Source of the DNA: Stomatobaculum sp. F0698
GTDB taxonomy: Bacteria; Bacillota; Clostridia; Lachnospirales; Lachnospiraceae
DNA: 64,000 nucleotides
Assembly: GCF_030644385.1 (NCBI RefSeq)
Contig: NZ_CP130060.1
Span: 124,001-188,000, forward strand
Direction: 5' to 3'
Part shown: positions 18,373 to 28,047 of the stretch, one piece after another
Numbering within the stretch: the first letter of the stretch is position 1
Layout of the letters: each line of letters opens with the position of its first letter
Notes under the pieces: model-generated
Database searches by the model: none
What the model was told of the DNA's origin: nothing
What the model saw: the letters and a program-made list of their open reading frames with translations, nothing else
Position numbers and translations under genes: made by a program

Positions 18373-18825
18373 ATGGACAATAAGATTTTTTACAATGAGA
18401 TTTTGACGGACCACAACCTCCACCCGGGCAACAAGCGCGACCTTCCGGATGCGAACCTGGTTCTGGAGGGCGTGAACCCGAGCTGCGGCGACGACATCAT
18501 CTTAAAACTCAAGGTTGTAGACGGTGTGATCGAGGACGGCGGCTTTGTCGGCGACGGCTGTGCGGTCTCCCAGGCTTCGGCGGATATGATGCTGGACCTT
18601 GTGATCGGCAAGACCGAGGCAGAGGCAAAGCGCCTCGCGGAGATCTTTTTCCGCATGATTAAGGGCAGCATCACCGAAGAGGAGAGAGAAGAGCTCGAAG
18701 AGGCGGGCGTCTTAAAGGACATCTCTCACATGCCGGCGCGCGTCAAGTGCGCGGTGCTCGGCTGGCACACCATGGAAGAGATGCTGAACGGGAATGCAAG
18801 TCCCGTGACCACCGAGGACAAGTAA
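18373..18825 (+). CDS. sufU: sulfur-transfer protein SufU
   Basis: A 150-residue zinc-containing SufU that accepts sulfur from SufS. Three cysteines are placed as in the family: NPSCGDD (near 40), GDGCAVSQAS (near 65) and RVKCAVLGW (near 128), together with an Asp ligand. The ATG at 18373 follows AGGAG by 5 bases; a GTG 6 bases earlier overlaps sufS. No sufE is present, so SufU is the likely sole partner of SufS here. Confidence 0.94.
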   Translation: MDNKIFYNEILTDHNLHPGNKRDLPDANLVLEGVNPSCGDDIILKLKVVDGVIEDGGFVGDGCAVSQASADMMLDLVIGKTEAEAKRLAEIFFRMIKGSITEEEREELEEAGVLKDISHMPARVKCAVLGWHTMEEMLNGNASPVTTEDK

Positions 18826-19056
18826 ATGGGACTGAATCCACTGCAGCTTATGAAGCTCTTCGGCATGAACAAGAAGTTTCAGAAGAATCACCCCAAGGTG
18901 AGCGCCTTTTTCCGCACCCACTTTGCGGGCGGCCTGACAGAGGGCACCGTACTTGAATTTAGTGTCACCAAGCCGGGCGAGGAGACCGTGAGCACCAATA
19001 TGCGCGTCTTAAAGTCCGATTTGGACCTGATCGAAGAATTGAAGAAGATGAAATAA
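18826..19056 (+). CDS. small conserved-looking protein at the end of the suf operon
   Basis: A 76-residue protein that starts immediately after the sufU stop codon and ends just before the operon terminator, so it belongs to the suf transcript. The sequence (GLNPLQLMKLFGMNKKFQKN, then a beta-type segment and a basic helix) has no signal peptide or Cys residues. I do not recognise a family. A link with Fe-S assembly is suggested only by position. Confidence 0.75.
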   Translation: MGLNPLQLMKLFGMNKKFQKNHPKVSAFFRTHFAGGLTEGTVLEFSVTKPGEETVSTNMRVLKSDLDLIEELKKMK

Positions 19057-19070
19057 GTCAGCGATCAAAA

Positions 19071-19110
19071 AGAAGCTACCGCAAATAACTTGCGGTAGCT
19101 TCTTTCTGTT
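19071..19110 (+). terminator. terminator of the suf operon
   Basis: The 13-base arms AGAAGCTACCGCA and TGCGGTAGCTTCT are perfect complements around a 7-base loop, followed by TTCTGTT. It is close to symmetrical and may also serve the minus-strand gene opposite. Confidence 0.85.
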
Positions 19111-19146
19111 ATATCCATATGACGCACGCGGGAAACAGCGAGAAAT

Positions 19147-19371
19147 TCAGGGTTTTGTTGTCATGTAAAAATTGATAAAGGCAAACAGTAAGAGCGTGCC
19201 CGGGATTACAAAGACAAAACCGGGGAATATAGCGGGAGCATTCAGCCACTGCCCGGTCTGAATAGTGGCAGCCCAGTGGATATAAGATGCAAGAAAGAGA
19301 ATTGCAAAGACCAACGCTGCTGTGCAGAGTAGCAGGGTGGCAATGAATAAACGAAATTGTTTCTGCGACAT
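19147..19371 (-). CDS. small membrane protein of unknown function
   Basis: A 74-residue protein with two hydrophobic helices (about residues 8-30 and 47-70) separated by a polar loop. It has a clear GAGAGGAGGATATATC ribosome binding site. No family recognised. It lies alone between the suf operon and the but gene. Confidence 0.65.
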   Translation of the reverse strand: MSQKQFRLFIATLLLCTAALVFAILFLASYIHWAATIQTGQWLNAPAIFPGFVFVIPGTLLLFAFINFYMTTKP

Positions 19372-19442
19372 GATATATCCTCCTCTCTTAGAGACTGCTA
19401 AGGAAAGATGCCGTGCGTCCCAAATGCTTTCGTAGCGCTGAT

Positions 19443-20789
19443 TCAGCGCTTGTTGCTCTTTCTCCAGATGTGCATCTTCTCCGCTTCCTGAATCAGCTCG
19501 TCGCGGAAGTCCGGATGCGCAATCGAGATGATGCGCTCCGCTCTCTGCCAGTTGGTCACACCCTTTAAGTTGACCATGCCGTACTCGGTCACAAGGTAGT
19601 GAACCGCGGTTCTCGGGTCGGAGACCGTGGAACCCGGGGTCAGGGTTGCGCGGATGCGGGACTTTCTCTCGCCTGTCTTGGTCTCAAAGGAGGAACTCAT
19701 GCAGATAAAGCTCTTGCCGCCCTTTGAGAGATAAGCGCCGAGCACAAAGTCGAGCTGGCCGCCGGTACCGGAAATCTGCTTCGGGCCCGCGGACTCGGCG
19801 TTGACCTGACCGAAGAGGTCCATATCCACGGCGTTGTTGATCGAGATAAAGTTGTCAATCTGACCGATCACATAGGGGTTATTCGTGTAGTCGACCGGCG
19901 CGCTCATGCAGCCCGGGTTGTTGTTTAAGTGGTCGTAGAGCTTCTTCGTGCCGGCCGCGAAAGCATAGACTTCACGTCCCTTGTCGAAGGGCTTTCTGAG
20001 GTTCGTAATCTTGCCGGCGTCGTAGAGATCCACGAAGGCGTCGACATACATCTCGGTGTGCACGCCGAGATCCTTTAAGTCGGAAGCCGCAATCATACTG
20101 CCCACGGTGTTCGGCATGCCGCCGATGCCCAGCTGGAGGCAAGCGCCGTTCGGAATCTGCTCCACAATAAGGCGCGCAACTTCGCGGTCCACCTCGGTCG
20201 GGGGCGCACCCGCGCCGAGCTCCTGCATGGGATCGTTCTCGCCCTCTACGATAAAGTCGACATCGGAGATGTGGATGGCATTCTCAAAACCGCCGAGGCA
20301 GACAGGCTGGTTCTTGTTGACCTCGACCACGACCTTGCCCGCCGAAGCGCACATCGCAGCGAGGTGGGAGGCCTGCGGACCGAAGTTAAAGTAGCCGTGC
20401 TCGTCCATGGGAGCCACCTGCAGGAAGGCGACCGCCGGCTTCTCGATATTGTCCTCGCGGTAGAAGCGCGGGAGCTCCGCATAGCGCATGGGGTTAAAGA
20501 AGCCGAAGCCCTCGGAGACCGCCTTTCTCTCCCAGCCGCCGAGATGCCAGGAGTTCCAGCAGAAGTGCTCGGCCGGATTTTCAATCTCAAAGATGGCGGG
20601 CTTCCGCACCAGGACGCCGCCGCGAATCTTGACGTCGCTAAGCTCCGGCATGCGGCGCGCCAGTGCCTTGTCGATGGCGACCGGCGTGCCGACACACCAG
20701 CCGTAGTCAATCCAGTCGCCGGACCGAACGAGTGCGGCGGCCTGTTCCGCGCTCACAAGTTTCTGTTTGTATGCTTCGTGAATGTTCAT
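19443..20789 (-). CDS. but: butyryl-CoA:acetate CoA-transferase
   Basis: A 448-residue class I CoA-transferase of the acetyl-CoA hydrolase/transferase family, the last step of butyrate formation: CoA moves from butyryl-CoA to acetate. It carries [20 protein letters not shown] (about residues 346-365), the motif used to recognise But enzymes in gut and oral Lachnospiraceae. It lies divergent from the thl cluster, separated by about 360 bases with promoters both ways, which supports the role. A 4-hydroxybutyrate CoA-transferase is the main alternative. Confidence 0.88.
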   Translation of the reverse strand: MNIHEAYKQKLVSAEQAAALVRSGDWIDYGWCVGTPVAIDKALARRMPELSDVKIRGGVLVRKPAIFEIENPAEHFCWNSWHLGGWERKAVSEGFGFFNPMRYAELPRFYREDNIEKPAVAFLQVAPMDEHGYFNFGPQASHLAAMCASAGKVVVEVNKNQPVCLGGFENAIHISDVDFIVEGENDPMQELGAGAPPTEVDREVARLIVEQIPNGACLQLGIGGMPNTVGSMIAASDLKDLGVHTEMYVDAFVDLYDAGKITNLRKPFDKGREVYAFAAGTKKLYDHLNNNPGCMSAPVDYTNNPYVIGQIDNFISINNAVDMDLFGQVNAESAGPKQISGTGGQLDFVLGAYLSKGGKSFICMSSSFETKTGERKSRIRATLTPGSTVSDPRTAVHYLVTEYGMVNLKGVTNWQRAERIISIAHPDFRDELIQEAEKMHIWRKSNKR

Positions 20790-20852
20790 TTTGACCTCCG
20801 TGGCTTTTTCAAACAGCGCAGTTTCAGCAGTATGAATAAAATATTTAAGCCT

Positions 20853-20881
20853 AGTGTAACATTCCGAAGCGCTCTTTTCAA
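20853..20881 (-). promoter_or_regulatory. promoter of the but gene
   Basis: On the minus strand: -35 TTGAAA (20876-20881), 17-base spacer, -10 TACACT (20853-20858), about 65 bases upstream of the ATG. Confidence 0.6.
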
Positions 20882-21036
20882 CGCGGAAGCCTTCACCGCG
20901 AGAAAGAGCAATAAAAGCGATAAACTTGGCAAGATAGCGCAGAAGATAAGCGCAACAAGTGAGAGAAAAAACGCAAGAATTGCCGGAAATCCCAAAACGG
21001 CTACAAATAGTTACTTGTGAAAAGGCACAAGCCGAT
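20882..21036. other. AT-richer spacer between but and thl
   Basis: The central part of the 360-base divergent region holds no gene I can support. A hydrophobic minus-strand reading (20786-20995) exists but begins with TTG, has no ribosome binding site and overlaps the but promoter and start. No riboswitch was recognised. Confidence 0.5.
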
Positions 21037-21066
21037 TTGACAAAAAGAGCATTTTCGCGATATTAT
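21037..21066 (+). promoter_or_regulatory. promoter of the butyrate operon
   Basis: -35 TTGACA (21037-21042), 18-base spacer, -10 TATTAT (21061-21066), about 84 bases upstream of thl. Confidence 0.65.
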
Positions 21067-21149
21067 TGCCATAAGTCTTAAAGGCTGAGAGTATGTGTTC
21101 TCATGCTTGGGACAACTTGCACAACATGCATATTAAGGAGGAACCGGAT

Positions 21150-22334
21150 ATGGCGAAGAGAATTGTTCTTGCAGGCGCATGCCGCACCGCAATCGGAAAG
21201 ATGGGCGGAGGCCTCAGCGCAACCCCCGCAGTGGAGCTTGGCGCTCTGGTCATCAAGGAGGCTCTGAACAGAGCGGGCGTGAAGCCGGAGCAGGTGGATC
21301 ACGTCTACATGGGCAATGTGTTGCAGGGTGCTCTCGGTCAGAACCCGGCACGTCAGGCTGCACTGAAGGCAGGCCTTCCGCACACGTCCACGGCGGTCAC
21401 CGTGAACATTGTTTGCGGTTCCGGTCTGAACTGCGTCAACATGGCGGCACAGATGATTGAGGCGGGCGATGCCGACATCGTTGTCGCGGGCGGCATGGAG
21501 AACATGTCCATGGCTCCGTACGCGCTGACCAAGGCGCGTTTCGGCTACCGCATGAACAATGCGAACATGATCGATACGATGGTCAACGACGGTCTCTGGG
21601 ATGCGTTCAATGACTACCACATGGGCATCACGGCAGAGAATGTCGCAGAGAAGTACGGCCTCACGAGAGAGCAGCTCGACGAGTTCGCGGCTTCGAGCCA
21701 GCAGAAGGCAGTCGCTGCACAGGAAGCGGGCGCTTTTGACGAGGAGATTGTCCCGGTTGAGCTGAAGTCCAAGAAGGGCACCGTTCTCTTCAACAAGGAC
21801 GAGGGTCCGCGCGAGGGAACCACGGCAGAGTCCCTTTCCAAGCTGAAGCCGGCATTCAAGAAGGACGGCATCGTGACCGCAGGTAACTCCTCCGGTATCA
21901 ACGACGGTGCGGCTGCAATCGTCGTGATGAGCGAGGAGAAGGCAAAGGAACTCGGCGTGAAGCCGATGGCGGTTTGGGTCGGCGGCGCACTGGGCGGCGT
22001 GGATCCGGCTATCATGGGCATCGGCCCGGTTGAGGCTTCCGGCAGACTCTTCAAGAAGACCGGACTCAGCGTTCAGGATCTTGACCTTGTCGAGTCCAAC
22101 GAGGCATTCGCGGCACAGTCGCTCGCGGTTGCAAAGGATCTCAAGTTCGATATGTCCAAGGTCAACGTGAACGGCGGTGCGATTGCACTCGGCCACCCGA
22201 TCGGCGCTTCCGGCTGCCGTATCCTGGTGACCCTGCTCTACGCGATGAAGAAGAGAAACGCAAAGAGAGGTCTTGCGACGCTCTGCATCGGCGGCGGCCA
22301 GGGCTGCGCGACGATTGTCGAGCAGTACAACTAA
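21150..22334 (+). CDS. thl: acetyl-CoA acetyltransferase (thiolase)
   Basis: A 394-residue thiolase that condenses two acetyl-CoA to acetoacetyl-CoA, entry to the butyrate pathway. The nucleophilic Cys lies in [15 protein letters not shown] (near residue 89-94), the [15 protein letters not shown] motif near 345 holds the catalytic His, and [11 protein letters not shown] near 378 holds the second Cys. I chose the ATG at 21150 because AAGGAGGAACC precedes it; an in-frame ATG at 21093 adds an unrelated leader. Followed by an intercistronic hairpin, then crt. Confidence 0.95.
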   Translation: MAKRIVLAGACRTAIGKMGGGLSATPAVELGALVIKEALNRAGVKPEQVDHVYMGNVLQGALGQNPARQAALKAGLPHTSTAVTVNIVCGSGLNCVNMAAQMIEAGDADIVVAGGMENMSMAPYALTKARFGYRMNNANMIDTMVNDGLWDAFNDYHMGITAENVAEKYGLTREQLDEFAASSQQKAVAAQEAGAFDEEIVPVELKSKKGTVLFNKDEGPREGTTAESLSKLKPAFKKDGIVTAGNSSGINDGAAAIVVMSEEKAKELGVKPMAVWVGGALGGVDPAIMGIGPVEASGRLFKKTGLSVQDLDLVESNEAFAAQSLAVAKDLKFDMSKVNVNGGAIALGHPIGASGCRILVTLLYAMKKRNAKRGLATLCIGGGQGCATIVEQYN

Positions 22335-22342
22335 ACGGACGG

Positions 22343-22382
22343 GAGGGTCTTCGCCTGCGCGGAGACCCTCGGTTGGTTTTTC
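22343..22382 (+). terminator. intercistronic hairpin with T-run between thl and crt
   Basis: GAGGGTCTTCGC pairs with GCGGAGACCCTC (one G-U), a 4-base loop, followed by GGTTGGTTTTT. It has terminator form and may partly stop transcription, raising thl over the downstream genes. Confidence 0.6.
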
Positions 22383-22398
22383 GTGAGGAGACAATACT

Positions 22399-23175
22399 AT
22401 GGGATTTGTGAGATGTGAGACCAAGAACGCGATCGCCGTTGTGACCATCGATCGCGAGAAGGCGCTGAACGCGCTGAACGCAGAGGTACTGGACGACTTA
22501 AAGGCGGCCTTTGATTCGATTGATACGGAGAGCGTGCGCTGCGTTATCGTGACCGGCGCGGGACAGAAGTCCTTTGTCGCGGGCGCGGATATCGCGGAGA
22601 TGTCCGGGCTCGATGCAGCGGGCGGTGAGGCCTTCGGCAAGAAGGGCAACGATGTGTTCCGCATGATCGAGACCTTCCCGCTGCCGGTCATCGCAGCGGT
22701 CAACGGCTTTGCGCTCGGCGGCGGCTGCGAGCTCGCAATGAGCTGCGATTTCCGCATCTGCGCGGAGCAGGCTATTTTCGGTCAGCCGGAAGTGGGCCTC
22801 GGCATTACCCCGGGCTTCGGCGGCACCCAGCGCCTGGCGCGCCTTGTGGGCCCCGGCATGGCGAAGCAGCTCATCTATACGGCAAAGAACATCAAGGCAG
22901 AGGAGGCGCTTCGCATCGGCCTCGTGAATGCGATTTATCCGGCGGAGGAGCTCATGGCAGCGGCCGAGAAGCTCGCGGGACAGATTGCGGCGAACGCACC
23001 GGTTGCGGTCCGCGCCTGCAAGAAGGCGATCAACGAGGGCCTCGAGCAGCCCATGGAAGAGGCGGTCGTGACCGAGGAAAAGCTCTTCGGCAGCTGCTTT
23101 GCGACCGAGGATCAGAAGACGGGCATGCAGGCCTTCCTCGAGAAGAAGAAGGGTGTCAGCTTCCAAAACCGCTGA
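22399..23175 (+). CDS. crt: 3-hydroxybutyryl-CoA dehydratase (crotonase)
   Basis: A 258-residue enoyl-CoA hydratase that removes water from 3-hydroxybutyryl-CoA to give crotonyl-CoA. It has the oxyanion-hole segment AGADIAEM and the catalytic glutamate regions GGGCELAMSCDFRI (near 108-120) and FGQPEVGLGITPGFGGTQRL (near 130-150). Length and neighbours thl, hbd, bcd and etfBA make the assignment firm. Confidence 0.94.
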   Translation: MGFVRCETKNAIAVVTIDREKALNALNAEVLDDLKAAFDSIDTESVRCVIVTGAGQKSFVAGADIAEMSGLDAAGGEAFGKKGNDVFRMIETFPLPVIAAVNGFALGGGCELAMSCDFRICAEQAIFGQPEVGLGITPGFGGTQRLARLVGPGMAKQLIYTAKNIKAEEALRIGLVNAIYPAEELMAAAEKLAGQIAANAPVAVRACKKAINEGLEQPMEEAVVTEEKLFGSCFATEDQKTGMQAFLEKKKGVSFQNR

Positions 23176-23306
23176 GGCGCTTGAAATACGGCTATCAGAA
23201 ATTCACATAAGAAATTTGCGGCCGTATCTGGAAAAAGTGCATTCGTTATAGTAGTATTGTTGAGAGATTGACCGTAATCGGCAAAACGCACAGAGGAGGG
23301 AACAGC

Positions 23307-24146
23307 ATGAAGGTAGGCGTCATCGGCGCCGGCACCATGGGTGGCGGCATCGCGCAGGCGTTTGCGCAGGTAGAGGGATACGAAGTTTGCCTCTGCGATT
23401 TGACAGATGCATTCGCAGAGGGCGGAAAGAAGAGAATCGAGAAGGGTCTCGCGGGACGTGTCGCAAAGGGCAAGCTCGCGCAGGAAGAGATGGACAAGAT
23501 TCTCGGCCGCATTCACACCGGAACGAAGGAAATCTGCAAGGACTGCGACCTGGTTATCGAGGCAGCCATCGAGAACATGCAGATTAAGAAGCAGACCTTC
23601 AAGGAGCTCTCCGAGATCTGCAAGAAGGACTGCCTGTTTGCGACCAACACCTCCTCGCTTTCCATCACGGAGATCGGCGCGGGTCTCGATCGCCCGGTGA
23701 CCGGCATGCACTTCTTCAACCCGGCTCCGGTTATGAAGTTGGTTGAGGTGATTTCCGGCCTGGATACCCCGCAGGAGGATCTGGACCGCATCACAAAGAT
23801 TGCGGAGGACATCGGCAAGACGGTTGTCCCGATGCAGGAGTTTGCGGGCTTTGTCGTGAACCGCATCCTGATCCCGATGATCAACGAGGCAATCGGCGTC
23901 TATGCGGACAACAATGTCCCGGCAGAGAAGATTGATGAGGCAATGAAGCTCGGCGCAAACCATCCGATGGGACCGCTGGCGCTCGGCGACCTCATCGGCC
24001 TCGATGTCGTGCTCGCAATCATGGAAGTGTTGCAGAGCGAGACCGGCGACACGAAGTACAGACCGCATCCGGAACTTCGCAAGATGGTCCGCGGCGGCAG
24101 ACTCGGCAGAAAGACCGGCAGAGGTTTCTACGACTACACGAAGTAA
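23307..24146 (+). CDS. hbd: 3-hydroxybutyryl-CoA dehydrogenase
   Basis: A 279-residue NAD(P)-dependent dehydrogenase that reduces acetoacetyl-CoA to 3-hydroxybutyryl-CoA. The Rossmann motif [15 protein letters not shown] begins at residue 7, and the [19 protein letters not shown] segment holds the catalytic His. I chose the ATG at 23307 because GAGGAGGGAACAGC precedes it; an upstream in-frame ATG at 23268 adds 13 residues not typical of the family. It lies in a 131-base gap from crt, then an intercistronic hairpin leads to bcd. Confidence 0.95.
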   Translation: MKVGVIGAGTMGGGIAQAFAQVEGYEVCLCDLTDAFAEGGKKRIEKGLAGRVAKGKLAQEEMDKILGRIHTGTKEICKDCDLVIEAAIENMQIKKQTFKELSEICKKDCLFATNTSSLSITEIGAGLDRPVTGMHFFNPAPVMKLVEVISGLDTPQEDLDRITKIAEDIGKTVVPMQEFAGFVVNRILIPMINEAIGVYADNNVPAEKIDEAMKLGANHPMGPLALGDLIGLDVVLAIMEVLQSETGDTKYRPHPELRKMVRGGRLGRKTGRGFYDYTK

Positions 24147-24164
24147 GTGGTTCCGGTAATTACA

Positions 24165-24216
24165 TCGGAGCAATCCAACGGGTAAGGGGTTTCCTTTCCC
24201 GTTTGGATTTGCTTCG
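24165..24216 (+). other. long intercistronic hairpin between hbd and bcd
   Basis: CGGAGCAATCCAACGGG pairs with CCCGTTTGGATTTGCTTCGG with small bulges; the loop has a further GGG/CCC and AGG/CCT pairing. There is no T-run, so it looks like an mRNA processing or stabilising structure rather than a terminator. Confidence 0.6.
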
Positions 24217-24249
24217 GTACGTTAATTATTTAACATGGAGGAAGGATCA

Positions 24250-25401
24250 ATGGATTTCGCACTGGACAAGAAACACGAGATGGCGCGCTCGCTCTTCAGA
24301 GAGTTCGCTGAGAATGAAGTAAAGCCGCTTGCGCAGGAGATCGATGAGGAAGAGCGCTTCCCTGTTGAGACCGTCGAGAAGATGGCTCGCTACGGCTTCC
24401 TCGGAATTCCGGTTCCGAAGGAGTACGGCGGCCAGGGCTGTGACGTTCTGACCTACGCAATGTGCGTCGAGGAGCTCTCGAAGGTCTGCGGCACCACCGG
24501 CGTTATTGTCTCGGCTCACACCTCGCTCTGCATCGACCCGATTCTGACCTACGGAACCGAGGAGCAGAAGCAGAAGTATCTGCCGGACCTCGCGAGCGGC
24601 AAGAAGCTCGGCGCTTTCGGCCTCACGGAGCCGGGCGCGGGTACCGATGCTCAGGGTCAGCAGACCAAGGCGGTTCTGGACGGCGATGAGTGGGTCCTGA
24701 ACGGCTCCAAGTGCTTCATCACCAACGGTAAGTATGCGGATGTCTATGTCGTGATTGCGGTGACCGGAACGGTCGAGAAGCACGGCAAGAGAATGAAGGA
24801 AATCTCGGCATTCATCGTCGAGAAGGGAACCCCGGGCTTTACCTTCGGCGTGAAGGAGAAGAAGATGGGTATCCGCGCTTCCGCTACCTACGAGCTCATT
24901 TTCCAGGATTGCCGCATCCCGAAGGACGCTATGCTCGGCCAGAAGGGCAAGGGCTTCCACGTGGCAATGCACACGCTGGACGGCGGCCGTATCGGTATCG
25001 CTTCCCAGGCACTGGGTCTCGCAGAGGGCGCTCTCGAGAGAACCGTTGCTTACGTGAAGGAGAGAAAGCAGTTCGGCAGAGCAATCGCGGCATTCCAGAA
25101 CACGCAGTTCCAGCTCGCTGACATGGCGACGGATTGCGAGGCGGCACAGCTTCTTGTTTACAAGGCGGCAGTCGCAAAGCAGACCCAGACCAGCTACGGC
25201 GTCGAGGCTGCAAAGGCAAAGCTCTTCGCGGCAAACACGGCAATGTCTGTCACCACCAAGTGCGTGCAGCTGCACGGCGGTTACGGCTATATCAGAGAGT
25301 ACGATGTGGAGCGCATGATGCGCGATGCGAAGATCACGGAGATTTACGAGGGCACCTCGGAAGTGCAGCGCATGGTAATCTCTGCAAGCTTACTGAAGTA
25401 A
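24250..25401 (+). CDS. bcd: butyryl-CoA dehydrogenase
   Basis: A 383-residue FAD acyl-CoA dehydrogenase that reduces crotonyl-CoA to butyryl-CoA, probably as an electron-bifurcating complex with EtfAB. The segments FGLTEPGAGTDAQG (about 127-140) and YEGTSEVQRMVISASLLK at the C-terminus, with the catalytic Glu in the region before it, are family marks. I chose the ATG at 24250 after GGAGGAAGGATCA. It is followed by etfB and etfA, as in clostridial bcd operons. Energy coupling through ferredoxin is known for the family and inferred here. Confidence 0.95.
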   Translation: MDFALDKKHEMARSLFREFAENEVKPLAQEIDEEERFPVETVEKMARYGFLGIPVPKEYGGQGCDVLTYAMCVEELSKVCGTTGVIVSAHTSLCIDPILTYGTEEQKQKYLPDLASGKKLGAFGLTEPGAGTDAQGQQTKAVLDGDEWVLNGSKCFITNGKYADVYVVIAVTGTVEKHGKRMKEISAFIVEKGTPGFTFGVKEKKMGIRASATYELIFQDCRIPKDAMLGQKGKGFHVAMHTLDGGRIGIASQALGLAEGALERTVAYVKERKQFGRAIAAFQNTQFQLADMATDCEAAQLLVYKAAVAKQTQTSYGVEAAKAKLFAANTAMSVTTKCVQLHGGYGYIREYDVERMMRDAKITEIYEGTSEVQRMVISASLLK

Positions 25402-25420
25402 TCAAGAGGAGGGACAGATC

Positions 25421-26203
25421 GTGAAAATTATCGTTTGCATTAAGCAGGTTCCGGATACCAAGGGCGGCGTTGCATTTAACCCGGACGGAACGCTGAACAG
25501 AGCTGCCATGCTCGCTATCATGAACCCGGACGACAAGGCCGGACTTGAGGCTGCACTTCGCTTAAAGGATGAGCTCGGCGCAGAGGTCACTGTGCTCACG
25601 ATGGGCCTTCCGAAGGCGACCGATATGCTGCGCGAGGCATATGCGATGGGCGCGGATAAGATGATTCTGGTCACCGACCGCGTGCTCGGCGGCGCAGATA
25701 CCTGGGCTACCTCCAGCACGATTGCGGCTGCACTCCGCAACCTGGAGTACGATCTCATCATCACCGGCCGTCAGGCAATCGACGGTGATACCGCACAGGT
25801 CGGACCGCAGATCGCAGAGCACCTGGGTCTCCCGGTTGTCTCCTATACGCAGGACCTCAAGATCGACGGCGAGTACGCAATCGTACAGCGCCAGTTCGAG
25901 GACAGATACCACGTTCTCAAGGTGAAGCTCCCCTGCCTGTGCACGGCACTCGCAGAGCTGAATCCGCCGCGTTACATGACGGTCGGCCGTCTCTTTGACG
26001 CGTTCGATCAGGATGTGACGACCTGGGGCAGAGCGGATCTGCCGACCCTTCAGGACAAGGACATGGGTCTTGCGGGCTCTCCGACCAAGATTGCGAGAGC
26101 ATCCGATAAGGTCAAGAAGGGCAAGGGCGTCAAGGTGAACCTGGACGCACACGAGTCCGTAGAGTACTTGATGGATCAGCTGATTCAGAGACACATCGTC
26201 TAA
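25421..26203 (+). CDS. etfB: electron transfer flavoprotein subunit beta
   Basis: A 260-residue EtfB, partner of EtfA, passing electrons between NADH, ferredoxin and Bcd in the butyrate pathway. It starts with GTG (MKIIVCIKQVPDTKGG) after GAGGAGGGACAG, and carries ITGRQAIDGDTAQVGPQIAEHLG (about residues 110-132), typical of EtfB. It lies 19 bases after bcd and 24 bases before etfA. Confidence 0.95.
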   Translation: MKIIVCIKQVPDTKGGVAFNPDGTLNRAAMLAIMNPDDKAGLEAALRLKDELGAEVTVLTMGLPKATDMLREAYAMGADKMILVTDRVLGGADTWATSSTIAAALRNLEYDLIITGRQAIDGDTAQVGPQIAEHLGLPVVSYTQDLKIDGEYAIVQRQFEDRYHVLKVKLPCLCTALAELNPPRYMTVGRLFDAFDQDVTTWGRADLPTLQDKDMGLAGSPTKIARASDKVKKGKGVKVNLDAHESVEYLMDQLIQRHIV

Positions 26204-26227
26204 GAGAGCGGGAGAGAGGTGAAGGCA

Positions 26228-27283
26228 ATGAATTTAGAAGAGTACAAGGGCGTATATATCTTTGCCGAGCAGGTGGACGGCAAAGTCAGCAATATTGCAT
26301 ACGAACTGATCGGTGAGGGCAAGAACCTCGCAGAGAAGCTGAACACGGAAGTGACCGCGGTTCTGATCGGTTCCGGTGTCAAGGGTGAGGCGGAAAAGCT
26401 CGGCGCTTACGGCGCAGACCGCGTCATTCTGGTCGACGATCCGGAGCTCAAGGACTACAGAACCGAGCCGTACACGCACGCACTCTCGGAGGTCATCAAT
26501 AAGTTCAAGCCGGAGATTGTTCTGATCGGTGCTACCGCAATCGGCCGCGATCTCGGCCCGAGCACCTCGGCGCGCGTTGAGACCGGCCTTACGGCAGACT
26601 GCACGCAGCTCGAGATCGGCGACTTCCCGCTCACCGTTCCGGCAGGCAAGGAAGACACCCAGAAGCACAACCAGCTTCTCATGACCCGTCCGGCATTCGG
26701 CGGCAACACGATCGCGACGATCGCTTGCCCGAACAACCGTCCGCAGATGGCTACGGTTCGCCCCGGTGTTATGCAGAAGAGAGCCAAGGAAGACGGCAGA
26801 GCGTTTGAGCTTGTCGAGTTCAACCCGGGCTTCAAGCCGAACGATCGCTATGTGGACATCCTCGAGGTCGTGAAGAAGATCGGTGATACGGTCGACATCA
26901 TGAACGCGAAGATCCTGGTCTCCGGCGGCCGCGGTGTGGGCAGCGCAGAGAACTTCAAGATTCTCGACGAGCTCGCAGAGGTTCTCGGCGGAGAGGTTTC
27001 CTGCTCCCGTGCGGTAGTCGATGCAGGCTGGAAGCCGCAGGCACTCCAGGTCGGACAGACCGGTAAGACGGTTCGCCCGCAGATTTACTTTGCAATCGGT
27101 ATCTCCGGTGCAATCCAGCACCTGGCAGGTATGGAGGACTCCGATCTCATCATCGCAATCAACAAGGACGAGGATGCGCCGATCTTTGACGTCGCAGACA
27201 TCGGTCTTGTCGGCGATCTGAATCAGATTGTCCCGGCATTTACGAAGCAGCTGAGCGCTTATCTCGCTTCGAAGAAGCAGTAA
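26228..27283 (+). CDS. etfA: electron transfer flavoprotein subunit alpha
   Basis: A 351-residue EtfA. The N-terminal half is EtfA/B-like ([15 protein letters not shown]) and the C-terminal FAD-binding domain has [20 protein letters not shown] and [13 protein letters not shown]. The ATG at 26228 is preceded by GAGGTGAAGG; a GTG at 26219 is also in frame. It is the last gene of the butyrate operon, followed by a strong terminator. Confidence 0.95.
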   Translation: MNLEEYKGVYIFAEQVDGKVSNIAYELIGEGKNLAEKLNTEVTAVLIGSGVKGEAEKLGAYGADRVILVDDPELKDYRTEPYTHALSEVINKFKPEIVLIGATAIGRDLGPSTSARVETGLTADCTQLEIGDFPLTVPAGKEDTQKHNQLLMTRPAFGGNTIATIACPNNRPQMATVRPGVMQKRAKEDGRAFELVEFNPGFKPNDRYVDILEVVKKIGDTVDIMNAKILVSGGRGVGSAENFKILDELAEVLGGEVSCSRAVVDAGWKPQALQVGQTGKTVRPQIYFAIGISGAIQHLAGMEDSDLIIAINKDEDAPIFDVADIGLVGDLNQIVPAFTKQLSAYLASKKQ

Positions 27284-27311
27284 ACAGCGTTTCAGAGAGA
27301 CTAAGCGGAAA

Positions 27312-27352
27312 GACGGCTCCCCGGATGTTCAGTCCGGAGAGCCGTTTCTTAC
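27312..27352 (+). terminator. terminator of the butyrate operon
   Basis: ACGGCTCCCCGGA pairs with TCCGGAGAGCCGT (one mismatch), 7-base loop, then TTCTTAC. Confidence 0.8.
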
Positions 27353-27385
27353 AATAAGGAGTAAAAAAGAAAGGAGAGGGCAGAA

Positions 27386-27862
27386 ATGGCATATACGCAA
27401 GCGGATTTTGAAGAGTGGATTTTCTTCATTTCGGATAAGATGGATTACTTTACCGGAGATTTTGCGAAGGAACAGGGACTTACGCTCGACTACACGCCGG
27501 AAAGTCTGGATGCGCTCGAACACTGGCTGCTCGGCAAGTATGAAAAGAGCATGGATCTGGTCGAGGACAAGGAGCCCTATGGCTACGATTACCGCCTGGC
27601 GGACCTCTGCGGCATCTATGTGGGGGATGTGTACCGGCGGCAGCTCGGCGGGACCTGGTACATGATACTGGATCAGCCGAAAAACGCTTACTATAAGCTC
27701 CCGTCTCTGCGATACGAGACAAGAACCGGCCCGTATTACATCTGCCCGGTGACCTTGGCCACAGCCTGCATCCAGAGAAAACGCGGCGATTATATGCGCT
27801 GGGTGCTCGGGAATTATATCGAGGAGAAGAAACAACGCGAGGATAGGAAGCGCTTGCCGTAA
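27386..27862 (+). CDS. hypothetical protein
   Basis: A 158-residue soluble protein of unknown function with many aromatic and acidic residues (EDWIFFISDKMDYFTGDF-like start and a basic tail REDRKRLP). No signal peptide, membrane segment or recognised motif. A GAAAGGAGAGGG site precedes the ATG. Its C-terminal part (CPVTLATACIQRKRGDYMR) is echoed by a decayed copy right after the stop codon, so a related gene stood downstream. Confidence 0.7.
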   Translation: MAYTQADFEEWIFFISDKMDYFTGDFAKEQGLTLDYTPESLDALEHWLLGKYEKSMDLVEDKEPYGYDYRLADLCGIYVGDVYRRQLGGTWYMILDQPKNAYYKLPSLRYETRTGPYYICPVTLATACIQRKRGDYMRWVLGNYIEEKKQREDRKRLP

Positions 27863-27877
27863 GCGCGCGTCCAAGCA

Positions 27878-27997
27878 CAGTATGGCAAGGGAAAGAATCC
27901 GTGTGAACACGGTCCGGTTACGCTTGCCGCGGCCTGTATCCGGAGAAAGTGCGACGATTGTATGCGGCGGGGTGACTTTATCGCTTCTATGTGTTAA
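27878..27997 (+). pseudogene. ghost 3' end of a duplicated copy of the preceding gene
   Basis: The frame continues from the stop at 27860-27862 for 44 codons to a TAA at 27995-27997. From about 27911 it reads GPVTLAAACIRRKCDDCMRR, matching CPVTLATACIQRKRGDYMRW of the intact gene 167 bases earlier at both protein and DNA level. The rest of the second copy is absent. It is a relic of tandem duplication. Confidence 0.75.
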
Positions 27998-28047
27998 ACT
28001 ATAACCCGTTTTTCGGATATTGTTTGGTAGACGGGAGAGTTGGATTC

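Noticed and set aside
20786..20995. Hydrophobic 69-codon reading on the minus strand upstream of but
   Set aside because: TTG start, no ribosome binding site, and it overlaps both the but promoter and the but start codon.
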